This document shows positions 8,684 through 17,514 of a stretch of DNA of 64,000 nucleotides, piece after piece. The stretch's first letter is position 1, and the number at the start of each line of letters is the position of its first letter. This DNA comes from an uncultured Clostridium sp. (GTDB taxonomy: Bacteria; Bacillota; Clostridia; TANB77; CAG-508): contig USCB01000001.1 of assembly GCA_900553125.1 (NCBI GenBank), positions 1 through 64,000 on the forward strand. The letters are read 5' to 3'. The translations under genes were made by a program, and so were the position numbers. The notes below the pieces were generated by a model. It was not told the origin of the DNA, ran no database searches, and saw nothing but the letters and a program-made list of their open reading frames with translations.

Positions 8684-9151
8684 TTAGTTGAAATTTTCTA
8701 TTTTTTCATTTTTAAAATAAATTTTATTGTCTATGGCTTTTTCTAACACTTTATTTAATAAAATTTTATCTCCATACCATTGGATTAAATTAACGAAATC
8801 CTCTAATGAACACCATTTATACTCTATACTTTCTTCATTTAAAATAATATTAGTATCATTAACCCTAGAAATAAACACATATTCTATACAATCATTTCCT
8901 AATGACTTATATTTAAATATCCAATTTAGATATGTAGATTCTAATACATCTAAGTTGGTTTCTTCCTTTATTTCTCTTTTTACAGTTTCTTTTAATGATG
9001 AATCTTCATTTTCACATCCTCCTGTAACAACATACCAAAAAGATTTTTTAAATTGTGGATCTTTATCACTTCCTAAAAGCAATAAAAATTCATTTTTTTC
9101 ATTTATAACAAATGATAATATTTTATTCATAGCTAATTCCTCACTTTCCAT
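8684..9151 (-). CDS. NUDIX hydrolase
   Basis: A 155-residue NUDIX pyrophosphohydrolase. The NUDIX box is visible as GGCENEDSSLKETVKREIKE plus ETNLDV (residues about 42-67), with the REIKEE core that binds the divalent metal. The N-terminus may start at the internal Met (MNKILSFVINEKN), because GAGGAATTAGCT lies just before it. Substrate cannot be read; such enzymes clear nucleoside diphosphate derivatives or oxidised dNTPs. It follows a VOC protein on the same strand with a 3-base gap, so the two are probably one transcript. Confidence 0.88.
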   Translation of the reverse strand: MESEELAMNKILSFVINEKNEFLLLLGSDKDPQFKKSFWYVVTGGCENEDSSLKETVKREIKEETNLDVLESTYLNWIFKYKSLGNDCIEYVFISRVNDTNIILNEESIEYKWCSLEDFVNLIQWYGDKILLNKVLEKAIDNKIYFKNEKIENFN

Positions 9152-9154
9152 TAT

Positions 9155-9547
9155 TTATAATTCAATTTTATCTCTAATTTCTACTATAGTCCCTTCAGGT
9201 GCAATTAACTTTACCAATTTACTATTTTCAACTTGATAAATGATTTTTCCATCTTTCTTTTTAAACTCAATTTCTTTGTCATCCTTTATTTTAGCAACAA
9301 AATTATCAATATTATCTTCATATAAAGCAAAATGAACAATTCCCTCACTTTCTTTGTTATATTGAACTAAAGTATTCTTACCAGTTTGTAGTTCAATCAT
9401 AAAGCCATTTAAGTCAAGCCAAGTATTATAATCTCTTTCATGAAAGTTAGGAGTTTCTTTTACTAATTCAAATCCTAAAATATCCATGTAAAATTTTTTG
9501 CTTTCTTCATATGTATTTGTTTGTATACAAATATGGTGTATTTTCAT
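9155..9547 (-). CDS. VOC (glyoxalase/bleomycin resistance) family protein
   Basis: A 130-residue protein with the two beta-alpha-beta-beta-beta units of the vicinal oxygen chelate superfamily. It starts MKIHHICIQTNTYEESKKFY, with His near the start and Glu in GFMIELQTG (about residue 52) and EGIVHFAL (about 69) as likely metal ligands; it ends GTIVEIRD. It is probably a lyase or a resistance-type binding protein; the substrate is unknown. Good GGAGGAATTT site before the start. Cotranscribed with the NUDIX gene. Confidence 0.85.
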   Translation of the reverse strand: MKIHHICIQTNTYEESKKFYMDILGFELVKETPNFHERDYNTWLDLNGFMIELQTGKNTLVQYNKESEGIVHFALYEDNIDNFVAKIKDDKEIEFKKKDGKIIYQVENSKLVKLIAPEGTIVEIRDKIEL

Positions 9548-9562
9548 AAATTCCTCCTTAAA

Positions 9563-9772
9563 TTATTTATTCTTAAAATTATTAAATTTTTCTAATGTCA
9601 TTTGTTCTTCAGCACCATCATCATTTACAAGCATAATATCTTTTAAATTACCACCTAATCTAGTATGTTCATTACCACAATCAATAAAACAAGCTCCACA
9701 TTTACACTTTTTAAAATCACGAGAGTATACTGCTGCAATAACATCGTTACATTTTAAACATCTAATTTTCAT
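9563..9772 (-). CDS. Small zinc-ribbon protein
   Basis: A 69-residue protein with CLKC (residues about 5-8) and CKCGACF (about 24-30) plus a later Cys, a compact zinc-ribbon arrangement, followed by NEHTRLGG and an acidic tail. It resembles small conserved proteins of Gram-positive mobile elements and phages; role unknown. It lies 15 bases upstream of the VOC gene, on the same strand. Confidence 0.65.
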   Translation of the reverse strand: MKIRCLKCNDVIAAVYSRDFKKCKCGACFIDCGNEHTRLGGNLKDIMLVNDDGAEEQMTLEKFNNFKNK

Positions 9773-9824
9773 AACAATTAACCTTTCATTATTTATTTAA
9801 TTTCTTAACAATTTCATCTAATAA

Positions 9825-10736
9825 TTACTTGCTAGGAACTTTAACAGAAATACCTTTTTCAGTTTGTATAACATTTTTAGAAATAGATTTGTTTCTGCTT
9901 TTATAAACATTTGCTTTATTCTTACATTGTGGTGTGTCATATTCAGCTTTTGGATTATTATCAATAAAAGCCTTATTACAGAAATTACAAACTTTAAGCA
10001 ATCTAACATCTTGAGCCATTTGCATTGAATAAGCTATATCAATAGCTTGTTTTAAATAATTTATTGTAATTCCAAAACTATTATTAAAATATAATTCTCT
10101 TATATTAGATGTTATATGATTTGCATTTAAGAAAGGTAAATCCATTGTTACATTCTTATTATCTAATGTATAAGATAAAGTTTTATATAATGACCTAGCA
10201 TAATTTAAAACTAATTCAATAGGCTCTGCGTAGTTCTCATTGTAAATTAAATATTCATTTATAATAGATGTTAAATAACTTTCTTTTTTAATATCAGTTG
10301 CAATATCTTTGCATTTCTTTATTAAAGAATTTATATCTCGTTTATTTAATTTAGGTAAGAAGAACTTTAAATACTCATCTACATTCATAAAATCAACATT
10401 TTCTTTATTATTTATATAGAATGGATCTCTTACTGCAACTTTATCTTCAAATATAAAATATTTGCTTATTGCTAAATCTATCATGAAACCGAAAGAGCCA
10501 TATTTAGAATAGAAGTTAAGTAATTCAATATATTCAATAGGTTCTTTATAGAAAACTTTTTTACCAATATTTAGAATTTCAATAAGTAATTCATCAATAT
10601 TTTCCGTTACGCTAATAGTTCTTTTTGTAGCATTTTTTTCAGGTAATATACATTTTGTTCCTTTAATTTCTTCTATTTTGTATTTATTAAATACATAGCA
10701 AAAAGAAGATGATTCAATTCTAAAATTAACTTTCAT
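9825..10736 (-). CDS. Hypothetical protein with C-terminal CGNR-like zinc finger
   Basis: I start the gene at ATG 10736 because GGGAG lies 8 bases upstream. The protein has about 303 residues. The N-terminal two-thirds is helical and unrecognised. The C-terminal part (residues about 245-285) reads VCNFCNKAFIDNNPKAEY then PQCKNKANVYKSRNK, a treble-clef zinc finger like that at the end of CGNR-type regulators. This suggests nucleic-acid binding. It is preceded by short palindromic motifs (10790-10870) that could be its own operators. No CGG in frame. Confidence 0.65.
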   Translation of the reverse strand: MKVNFRIESSSFCYVFNKYKIEEIKGTKCILPEKNATKRTISVTENIDELLIEILNIGKKVFYKEPIEYIELLNFYSKYGSFGFMIDLAISKYFIFEDKVAVRDPFYINNKENVDFMNVDEYLKFFLPKLNKRDINSLIKKCKDIATDIKKESYLTSIINEYLIYNENYAEPIELVLNYARSLYKTLSYTLDNKNVTMDLPFLNANHITSNIRELYFNNSFGITINYLKQAIDIAYSMQMAQDVRLLKVCNFCNKAFIDNNPKAEYDTPQCKNKANVYKSRNKSISKNVIQTEKGISVKVPSK

Positions 10737-10782
10737 ATTTTTATCTCCCAATTTTTTAAATTATTTTATTGTAAGCTATTGA

Positions 10783-10868
10783 TACACAAAATCAATTACA
10801 GTATAATTAATTCACAGTTAGTAATTGATTATCTATAACAATGAAATACATCAATTACAATAAACTGT
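10783..10868. promoter_or_regulatory. Repeated TCAATTACA / GTAATTGA motifs upstream of the zinc-finger gene
   Basis: Two direct copies of TCAATTACA (about 10792 and 10851) and one reverse copy, TAGTAATTGA (about 10820), lie in the promoter region of the gene ending at 10736. The spacing suggests operator sites. Confidence 0.4.
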
Positions 10869-10988
10869 CAAGAGAATTGAATAAAATTCTAGGAAAGTAC
10901 ATTGAAAATTGAATACCCAATAGCTAAATACACAATAATGATACACTTACATAGCCACAGCTCGAGCGTGATAAAACCGTCGCAAGCA

Positions 10989-11172
10989 ATGGGTGTAACT
11001 TGGCTAGATAGCAGAGTGGTGGAAATTTTTAAAAATAGGAAACAAAGCCTGTTTAGAATTATTTCACAGAAAAGACTTTCCTTGTATGAAAATAGGAAGA
11101 GCTTTCGGAATTACAGAAGAAAACTTTATAGAATATTTTAAAACAAGAAGAGTTGAAGACGATGAAAGATGA
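10989..11172 (+). pseudogene. Excisionase/MerR-type small DNA-binding protein, frameshifted
   Basis: Two overlapping frames join at an A5 run (11031-11035) to give a protein of about 60 residues. It starts MGVTWLDSRVVEIFK, continues with IGNKACLELFHRKDFPCMK, then IGRAFGITEENFIEYF. This is the winged-helix layout of excisionases and other element-borne HTH proteins. One surplus A breaks the frame; no CGG is involved. It is probably part of a mobile-element remnant disturbed by the neighbouring insertion sequence. Confidence 0.5.
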
Positions 11173-11379
11173 AACTAAAAAAGAAGATTTGAATATGCGA
11201 CATTTAAACCTTCAAATACACTTATGTATTTAATTAAACTGAAAGAAAAACTATTGCTATTAGTTTCCTTAACTGATATAATCTCGACTTCAACACTTTT
11301 TAGAGAGTAAAAATTTCCTATACCTGTTATAACAAGGGATGGGAGATTTGTTGTGTTAAATTAAAAGTGCGTAAGTTTT
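11173..11379. other. Gene-free remnant between excisionase and transposase
   Basis: About 200 AT-rich bases with no open frame of note and no clear promoter. The left end of the insertion sequence should lie near 11330-11375. Confidence 0.4.
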
Positions 11380-13180
11380 TTATTTTTTTGTATCTTTAAA
11401 AATTTTTTTAAAATTTTTTATATTCATCACCTCATAATTTGTTCTAAATCCGAATTTTCCGTGTAAAGCATCTGTTAAATCTGTTCTAATATAGTTGGGA
11501 ACGTAACTATCAACTCCTTCCTTTTTTATTTCCATATCTCTTAATGTTTCTATTATTTCTGGTGCAGTAAATTCTTCGTTCAGGTTTTTTTCTAAATATC
11601 TATAAAGCACTAATGCTAGGTAACAAGTAACAAAATGGGCTTTTATCATTTCATCTCTTGTATGATAGACAGGTCTTGATTTAAAGTCTGTTTTCATAAT
11701 TCTAAAGCTTTCTTCAATTTCCCATCTTCTATGGTTTAATTTTATAATATCTTCAACATCATCGTCTAAATTGGTACATACGGCATATAGCCCATCATAT
11801 CGTGATTCTTCCTCAATCAACTTTTTATTTATTTCAAAAATACTTTTATCAGCTAATTCTCCGTCATTTGTAACATTTGTGGTTTTTATAAAACGTTTTG
11901 GGTCATTTTGTTTAGCTTTTTTTAATTTTTCGGGTCTACTTTCTATAGTTTTTAAAGCTCTGTTAATTTGGTTGTTTCTAATATTTTTTTGATATTCTTG
12001 ATATTTTACAGAGAAAGTTACAATTAACCTTTGAGACAGGCCATCTTCATTAATCCAACGTTCTTTATAAAATACCTTATCTTTATATTTCTTCATAAGA
12101 TTTTCGTCAGTACGCAAGTTAGAAATATTATATTTTTTTGTTTCATTAGGCAAGTGCCATCCTTTAGTTAAATCAAGTGCTTCTTCTCTTAGGTGTGCTT
12201 TTAATTTTTTTATAGATTGTGTAGTTATAAATTTTTTATTATTTTGATTATTAAAAATTCTATTTGCTTTTGAAGCAAGCCCAGCATCTGTACATACTAT
12301 AAATTCAGACAATTCAAAATCTTTTACGATTTTTTCTTCTAATGGTTTTAGGGTTATTTGTTCATTAGTATTACCTGGTGTAATATTAAAAGCTAATGGA
12401 ATACCATCACCATCCATAAATAAGCCCATTTGTACAATCGGATTTGGTCTGTTTTCTTTCGATTTTCCGTATTGTTTAAGTCCATTTTCTTCTTCTATTT
12501 CAAAGTAATAGTTAGTGCAGTCATAGTATAGAATTTTATTATTTCTTTTCATATATGCCTTACTATTTTTATATAGTTCTGCTTGGATAAAATCCATTTT
12601 CTCACAAATTATTGGCAAAGCTCTTTCGATGTGTTGATATTCAAAATTTGGTTGCTCCATAAATTTTTTTGATAATTCTAAAGTTTTTAGTTTTGAAGCA
12701 GGATAAATTATTCTGGAGTAGACTAACTTTGATAGAATATCGTTTAGGTCGAATTTGAATTGATACTGTTCAGTTATTGCATCACATATTTTGTTTAATT
12801 TTAATTTATAATAAATATTTTGTAAGAATAGATATCCAACATTAAAAGAATTCTGGACATTTTTTTGGATTAATTTATTTGGACTTTTTCTTATTATAAC
12901 TGGTAGTGCTTCTTCTTTATGTTTTTTATTTAATTCAGCAACATAATTTTTTAGCCATTCTAATGGCTCTTCATCTCCGGCTCTTAGTTTGAGTTTATCG
13001 AAACTTCCTATGTTTTCATATACTTTAGTTGTTCGCTTTCCGTTAATTTTTACATCTTGGATAATTGAATAGTGTTCTTTGTTTTTGGATTTTGTTTTAT
13101 TAATTCTCATTGGTAAACCTCCAAAAAGATTATAACACTTACGACAAACTTACACAATATCTTTTGGGAAAATTTGACAA
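11330..13180. mobile_element. Insertion sequence of IS1634 type (approximate ends)
   Basis: Contains only the transposase. A weak match between GTGCGTAAGTTT (about 11367-11378) and the reverse complement of the AAACTTACAC region (about 13147-13156) may be the terminal repeats. No target duplication could be assigned. Confidence 0.4.
11380..13110 (-). CDS. IS1634-family (IS4 superfamily) transposase
   Basis: A complete 576-residue DDE transposase. The N-terminal region reads HYSIIQDVKINGKRTTKVYE, typical of the IS1634 group. The first catalytic Asp is in KILYYDCTNYYFE (about 194), the second in FIVCTDAGLASKANRIF (about 272), and the Glu in HRRWEIEESFRIMKTDFKSRP (about 465), which is the IS4 YREK-like signature. 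It cuts and pastes its own element. The frame is intact and uses no CGG, so the element may be active. Obvious long terminal repeats were not found, so the ends are only approximate. Confidence 0.9.
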   Translation of the reverse strand: MRINKTKSKNKEHYSIIQDVKINGKRTTKVYENIGSFDKLKLRAGDEEPLEWLKNYVAELNKKHKEEALPVIIRKSPNKLIQKNVQNSFNVGYLFLQNIYYKLKLNKICDAITEQYQFKFDLNDILSKLVYSRIIYPASKLKTLELSKKFMEQPNFEYQHIERALPIICEKMDFIQAELYKNSKAYMKRNNKILYYDCTNYYFEIEEENGLKQYGKSKENRPNPIVQMGLFMDGDGIPLAFNITPGNTNEQITLKPLEEKIVKDFELSEFIVCTDAGLASKANRIFNNQNNKKFITTQSIKKLKAHLREEALDLTKGWHLPNETKKYNISNLRTDENLMKKYKDKVFYKERWINEDGLSQRLIVTFSVKYQEYQKNIRNNQINRALKTIESRPEKLKKAKQNDPKRFIKTTNVTNDGELADKSIFEINKKLIEEESRYDGLYAVCTNLDDDVEDIIKLNHRRWEIEESFRIMKTDFKSRPVYHTRDEMIKAHFVTCYLALVLYRYLEKNLNEEFTAPEIIETLRDMEIKKEGVDSYVPNYIRTDLTDALHGKFGFRTNYEVMNIKNFKKIFKDTKK

Positions 13181-13551
13181 AAAAATAAAGCATTTTCAAT
13201 GCTTTTCGAATTTTTAGTTATTAAAAAGTGTTTAAAACCCGGGAAACCATATACATTGAAAGAAATATTGTCGGGAGTTAGTGACTAAAAAAGCCCAAAA
13301 CAGAGAGAATATAGAAATTTATTCCCTCTATTTTGGGTGCTTTTTATTTTAGGGCTGTGAATTGTAACAAATGAAAAAAATAAATATAAAAAATCCATAA
13401 AAACTATGGATTTTTTTATATTTTGCTGATATAATAAAAACACTTTTAAATTTGGAAATAAAAACAAAAATACAAGTTCAAAGTAAGTTATTTAAAAACT
13501 TGCAATAACAAGTAAAGGAGGAATTAGCTAAAAAGGGGCTAAGAAGGAAAG
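13111..13551. other. Gene-free stretch after the insertion sequence
   Basis: Contains a long terminator-like hairpin (about 13290-13343, AAGCCCAAAACAGAGAGAATA opposite TCCCTCTATTTTGGGTGCTT) and a second short hairpin at 13396-13416. The last 60 bases hold AGGAGG and the DnaJ gene's leader. No coding potential seen. Confidence 0.5.
13290..13345 (+). terminator. Long hairpin terminator
   Basis: A stem of about 20 bp with a short AT loop followed by TTTTTATTTT; works on either strand. Confidence 0.6.
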
Positions 13552-14451
13552 ATGGTTTTTAAAGATTATTACAAAATACTAGAACTAAAGACAAATAAAG
13601 TATCTTCAGAAGAAATTAAAAATGCATACAGATTAGCAGTCAAAAAAAATCATCCAGATTTAAATGTTGAAGACAAATTAGCTGAGGAGAAAATAAAAGA
13701 TATAAACGAGGCATATAAAATACTTTCAAATAATACAACTAAAAGAAAATATGATAGAATATGGAACAGAAACAACATGAGGGTAAAACAAAATCAATAT
13801 AAGGAAGAAAACAAAAAAAACAACGCATCATTTGGGGAAATGTTTAATATATTTTTTGGAAATGCAGAAAATATATTAAATAAAAAAACAGATAAAGTTG
13901 AAAAAAATCCAATAAGAGGTGAAAATATAGAAACCAGTATTGATGTTGATATAGAAGAAGTATTTTACGGCTTGGACAAAAAAATCTCATTAAGAACAGT
14001 TGATGGGAAAATGAAAGTTTTTACAGTATCAATTCCAGCAGGACTTAAAAATGGCGAAAAAATAAGGCTTTTAGGGCAAGGAAAGGAAGGAATAGATGGC
14101 GGAAAAAATGGAGATTTATTTATAAAAGTAAATATAAAAGATAATGAAAAATTTAAACTAAAAGGAAATGACTTATATACAAATTTATATTTAACTCCTT
14201 GGGAGGCAGCATTAGGAACAAGAACAACAGTCTATTCAATAGATGAAGGAACAATAGTTTATATTCCAGAGGGTATAGAAACAGGAGAAATACTTAAAAT
14301 ATCAGGAAAAGGTTATAAAGATGGTAAAGGCGGAAGAGGTGACCTAATTGCTAAAATTAATATAATGGTGCCTAAAAGTTTGAACAAAGAAGAAAAAAAA
14401 TTATTCGAAAAATTGAGTACAATATCTAGCTTTAATCCTAGAAAATCATAG
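13552..14451 (+). CDS. DnaJ-like co-chaperone (CbpA/DnaJ class without zinc domain)
   Basis: A 299-residue J-domain protein. The J domain is at residues 4-65 with the HPD tripeptide as KKNHPDLN (about 34-41). A linker with FGEMFNIFFGNAEN replaces the Gly/Phe region, and the two C-terminal substrate-binding domains follow (GENIETSIDVDIEEVFYG; PAGLKNGEKIRLLGQGKEG; GDLFIKVNIK). The four-Cys zinc repeats of true DnaJ are absent, as in CbpA. It stimulates the ATPase of DnaK and binds unfolded proteins. It starts a plus-strand cluster; its role with the following genes is unclear. Confidence 0.9.
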   Translation: MVFKDYYKILELKTNKVSSEEIKNAYRLAVKKNHPDLNVEDKLAEEKIKDINEAYKILSNNTTKRKYDRIWNRNNMRVKQNQYKEENKKNNASFGEMFNIFFGNAENILNKKTDKVEKNPIRGENIETSIDVDIEEVFYGLDKKISLRTVDGKMKVFTVSIPAGLKNGEKIRLLGQGKEGIDGGKNGDLFIKVNIKDNEKFKLKGNDLYTNLYLTPWEAALGTRTTVYSIDEGTIVYIPEGIETGEILKISGKGYKDGKGGRGDLIAKINIMVPKSLNKEEKKLFEKLSTISSFNPRKS

Positions 14452-14467
14452 AATTCTATCAATTGTA

Positions 14468-14496
14468 TTGACATAAAATAGAAAAGCTGTTATAAT
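14468..14496 (+). promoter_or_regulatory. Sigma-A type promoter
   Basis: TTGACA, 17 bases, TATAAT. It drives the three-gene unit 14560-17415. Confidence 0.75.
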
Positions 14497-14559
14497 AAAT
14501 AATGGTTATACAAACGAAGAATCTATGTTATAAAATCATAGAAAATGGAGGAATTTAAA

Positions 14560-15081
14560 ATGGAATCATGGAAGGGAAAACATTTTAGTATAACAGACCC
14601 AAAAGGAGTTAATACTGTAATATATGAAGTTTATGAAACAAAAAAAGAATATTTAAAAAAATATCCTAAATTTTCAGTTGAAAGATTACGTTCAACAGAA
14701 CAATTAGTGGGAGATTTAAAGAAAAAGACTTTTTATGTAGAAGACCCACAGGATAATGGTAATCAATTAGTAATATTTTCTTTTGCAAAAGAGAAAGTAG
14801 TAATTAATCATGGACTATTGATAAATGATGAAGTAAAAATTTCAAAAAAGCCTATTCCATTTAAATTTGATACGTTATACTCTGAAGAACCAACAGAGAT
14901 AAGGGACTTTAGATATACACCAAACTTTAAAAGGGCAATTACAATAATTGATCCTGAAACAACAGAAGAAATAAAGCCAGTTCTTTATTATGATGATGAA
15001 ACTGACGAAGTGAGAGGAAAATGTAAATTAAAACCTAATAAATCTTATTTTTCATTCGAAATAAGAGAAGACAAGGGTTAA
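14560..15081 (+). CDS. Hypothetical protein upstream of VirD4-like ATPase
   Basis: About 173 residues; the ATG at 14560 is preferred over 14545 because GGAGG lies directly before it. The protein is soluble and beta-rich by eye, with many Lys/Glu, repeated DP turns (TDPKG, EDPQD, IDPET) and no cysteine cluster. I do not recognise a family. It is the first gene of a unit with a small basic protein and a VirD4-type ATPase, so it may serve that system. Confidence 0.65.
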   Translation: MESWKGKHFSITDPKGVNTVIYEVYETKKEYLKKYPKFSVERLRSTEQLVGDLKKKTFYVEDPQDNGNQLVIFSFAKEKVVINHGLLINDEVKISKKPIPFKFDTLYSEEPTEIRDFRYTPNFKRAITIIDPETTEEIKPVLYYDDETDEVRGKCKLKPNKSYFSFEIREDKG

Positions 15082-15094
15082 GGAGGGTTTCTGA

Positions 15095-15364
15095 ATGACA
15101 ATGAGCGAAAAAAAAGCTAAAATAAAAGAAGTAGAAGAACAACTAAAAGTTGGAGGAGTACCTAAAGCAGCAAAAATTCCTAGTTCACAAAAAAATAAAA
15201 TTGTTACAAAGGCGGCAGACATTAAACAAAGATGTGAAAAAGAGAAAAATTATATTGAGGCAGGAAACAAAGTAAGTGCGAAACCAGAAATATCAGATAT
15301 AGGAATAAGAGCAACTACAAGTGAACCAGTAACTTCTAAAACAGAAAATGAAGTTGAAAAATAA
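15095..15364 (+). CDS. Small charged protein upstream of VirD4-like ATPase
   Basis: 89 residues, rich in Lys, Glu and Ala, with no membrane segment, predicted disordered or coiled (KIKEVEEQLKVGG). AGGAGG precedes the start by 9 bases. No family recognised. It is placed between the hypothetical gene and the coupling-type ATPase with short gaps, so it is translated with them. Confidence 0.6.
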   Translation: MTMSEKKAKIKEVEEQLKVGGVPKAAKIPSSQKNKIVTKAADIKQRCEKEKNYIEAGNKVSAKPEISDIGIRATTSEPVTSKTENEVEK

Positions 15365-15396
15365 GTGATATAATCAAAAGAAAAGGGTGAAAATTT

Positions 15397-17415
15397 ATGA
15401 ATTATAAATTACAATCAGCACTAAAAAAAGGAAAAAAAACATTTATAGTAGCAGGAATACTATGGCTATTACTAGCCGTAGTATTTATCATGCCTTGGAC
15501 GTGTGGAGCCTATACCAAAGTTTTAAAAGGAAAATTTGATATGGACTCATTTTTAACTGTATTTATGAATGCGGCAACAGACCCTGTCAAAGGGTTCAAA
15601 ACTTTATTTGATAGAGGTATATTTATTAATTATATAAAGAATTTATTTGGATTTTCTTTATTTTATGGCGTTGTTTTAACAATAGGAATTTTTAAATTAA
15701 TGCCAAAACACAGATATGACGATATAGAGCATGGTTCAAGTGATTGGAGCGAACATGGTGAACAATATCAGGTTTTAAGTAAAAAGTCGGGAATAATTCT
15801 TGCGGAAAATAACTATTTGCCACTAGATAAAAGAGGAAACGTAAATGTTCTAGTAGTCGGAGGTTCAGGTTCTGGTAAATCTGCATCATACTCAATACCA
15901 AATGCACATCAAATGCTAGGTTCATATGTATTTACAGATCCGAAAGGTGAATTATATGATAGAACAGCCGGATATCTAAGAGAGCATGGTTATAAAATAA
16001 AAGTTTTAAACCTTGTACATCCACAATTTAGTGATGGATATAATCCATTATTGCATATATCATCAGAAATAGATGTAGACGTAATAGCAAATACAATAGT
16101 AAAAGGACAAAAAGCAGAAGGTGGAGGTTCTGACCCATTCTGGGATGATTCAGCAGAAACATTATTAAAAGCTTTAATATATTATTTAATGGCAACAAGA
16201 CCAGAAGAAGAGCAAAACCTAGCAAGTTGTGCGGAAATGGTAAGAGCAGCAAACTCAAATGGAGGAAGTAACCTACTTTCAGAATTAATGAGTCAATTAC
16301 CATATGACCATCCAGCAAGAATGAACTATAAATCTATAGAAATAGCACCAGAAAAGACATATAGTTCTATTTTGAGTACATTACAATCAAAACTTGGAAA
16401 ATTTGACTCAAAAGAAATTGCAGAACTTACATCTACAGATACAATAAACTTTGAAGAAATAGGAAGTGAAAAAACAGCGGTATATGTTATTTCATCAGAT
16501 ACACATGGAGCATATGACTTCTTATTAACAATATTCTTTGCGCAGATGATACAACAGTTATATGATTTTGCAGATAATAATGGTGGAAAATTAAAAGAAC
16601 GTACATATTTCATACTAGACGAGTTTGCCAACATTGGTAGAATACCAGATTTTGATAAAAAAATATCAACATCAAGAAGTAGAGGAATATCATTTAGTGT
16701 TATATTACAAAACTTAGACCAATTAGAGGCAATATATGAAAAAGCAAATGAAACAATAATTGGTAACTGTGATACACACGTATTCTTAGGAAGTAACTCA
16801 CAAAAAACAGTTGAGTATTTCTCAAAAGCATTAGGAGAAAAAACAATATCACATGGAAGTACATCAGTAAATAGAGATAGAGATCATAAAAAGACAGGAA
16901 CAAGTGATTCAGACCAAATAATGGCAAGAGCATTAATGACACCAGATGAGTTAAGAAGAATGGATAATGACTTATGTATTATATTTGAAAAAGGTGTAAA
17001 ACCAGTAAAAGCAAATAAATTCTATTATTTCAAAAAGCCAATGGCAAAAGAAATGGCAGCATTAGAGATAAGCCATAATGATATTGGAGAAATTGATAGA
17101 GGTAACTGGAGAAAATACAATCCATATAATCCTTATGTTGAAGAAAGTGATAAAGAACCAGTAAAAGATTTAAAAGTTGAGTCTTTAGATGATTTATTTG
17201 ATGACATAGATTCAACAGAGAAATCTAAAAAAGAAGAATCAAATGTAAAACCAAAAAATGAAAATAAAAAAATTGAAAAATTGTCATTAGATGATGAGGA
17301 AAATGATGCACCAATTCTTCCTATGAATGAAGACCCAGAGGATGAATACGATTTGCAAAAGGAATTAGAGGCAAAGTTTGATGAATTATTTGGACCAATG
17401 GATGATGATAATTAG
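15397..17415 (+). CDS. VirD4/TraG-type coupling ATPase (T4SS DNA-transfer family)
   Basis: A 672-residue membrane-anchored ATPase. Two transmembrane helices lie at residues about 15-35 and 80-100. The Walker A is VVGGSGSGKSAS (about 155-166). FTDPKGELYDRTAGYLREHG (about 185) is the typical TraG/VirD4 block, FILDEFANIG (about 408) the Walker B, and SFSVILQNLDQLEAIY (about 430) follows. The C-terminal 120 residues are acidic and disordered. Such proteins feed DNA or protein substrates to a type IV secretion channel. No relaxase, VirB4 or other secretion genes are in view, so it is an orphan or works with distant partners. Confidence 0.85.
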   Translation: MNYKLQSALKKGKKTFIVAGILWLLLAVVFIMPWTCGAYTKVLKGKFDMDSFLTVFMNAATDPVKGFKTLFDRGIFINYIKNLFGFSLFYGVVLTIGIFKLMPKHRYDDIEHGSSDWSEHGEQYQVLSKKSGIILAENNYLPLDKRGNVNVLVVGGSGSGKSASYSIPNAHQMLGSYVFTDPKGELYDRTAGYLREHGYKIKVLNLVHPQFSDGYNPLLHISSEIDVDVIANTIVKGQKAEGGGSDPFWDDSAETLLKALIYYLMATRPEEEQNLASCAEMVRAANSNGGSNLLSELMSQLPYDHPARMNYKSIEIAPEKTYSSILSTLQSKLGKFDSKEIAELTSTDTINFEEIGSEKTAVYVISSDTHGAYDFLLTIFFAQMIQQLYDFADNNGGKLKERTYFILDEFANIGRIPDFDKKISTSRSRGISFSVILQNLDQLEAIYEKANETIIGNCDTHVFLGSNSQKTVEYFSKALGEKTISHGSTSVNRDRDHKKTGTSDSDQIMARALMTPDELRRMDNDLCIIFEKGVKPVKANKFYYFKKPMAKEMAALEISHNDIGEIDRGNWRKYNPYNPYVEESDKEPVKDLKVESLDDLFDDIDSTEKSKKEESNVKPKNENKKIEKLSLDDEENDAPILPMNEDPEDEYDLQKELEAKFDELFGPMDDDN

Positions 17416-17458
17416 ACAATAGAAACACTTAATTTAAAAAATTAAGTGTTTCTATTGT
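17413..17458 (+). terminator. Terminator after the VirD4-like gene
   Basis: ACAATAGAAACACTTAATTT pairs with AAATTAAGTGTTTCTATTGT, a nearly perfect long stem. Confidence 0.8.
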
Positions 17459-17483
17459 TTAAAAGCCAAAAACGTAGTATAAT
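17455..17483 (+). promoter_or_regulatory. Promoter of prfA
   Basis: TTGTTT, 17 bases, TATAAT; the -35 overlaps the end of the preceding terminator. Confidence 0.6.
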
Positions 17484-17514
17484 AAAGAAGATTTAAGAAA
17501 GGAAAGAGAAGTTT

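Noticed and set aside
15692..17215. Long Leu-rich minus-strand open frames opposite the VirD4-like gene and others
   Set aside because: They are shadows of AT-rich, Lys/Asn/Glu-rich genes on the other strand and lack ribosome sites.
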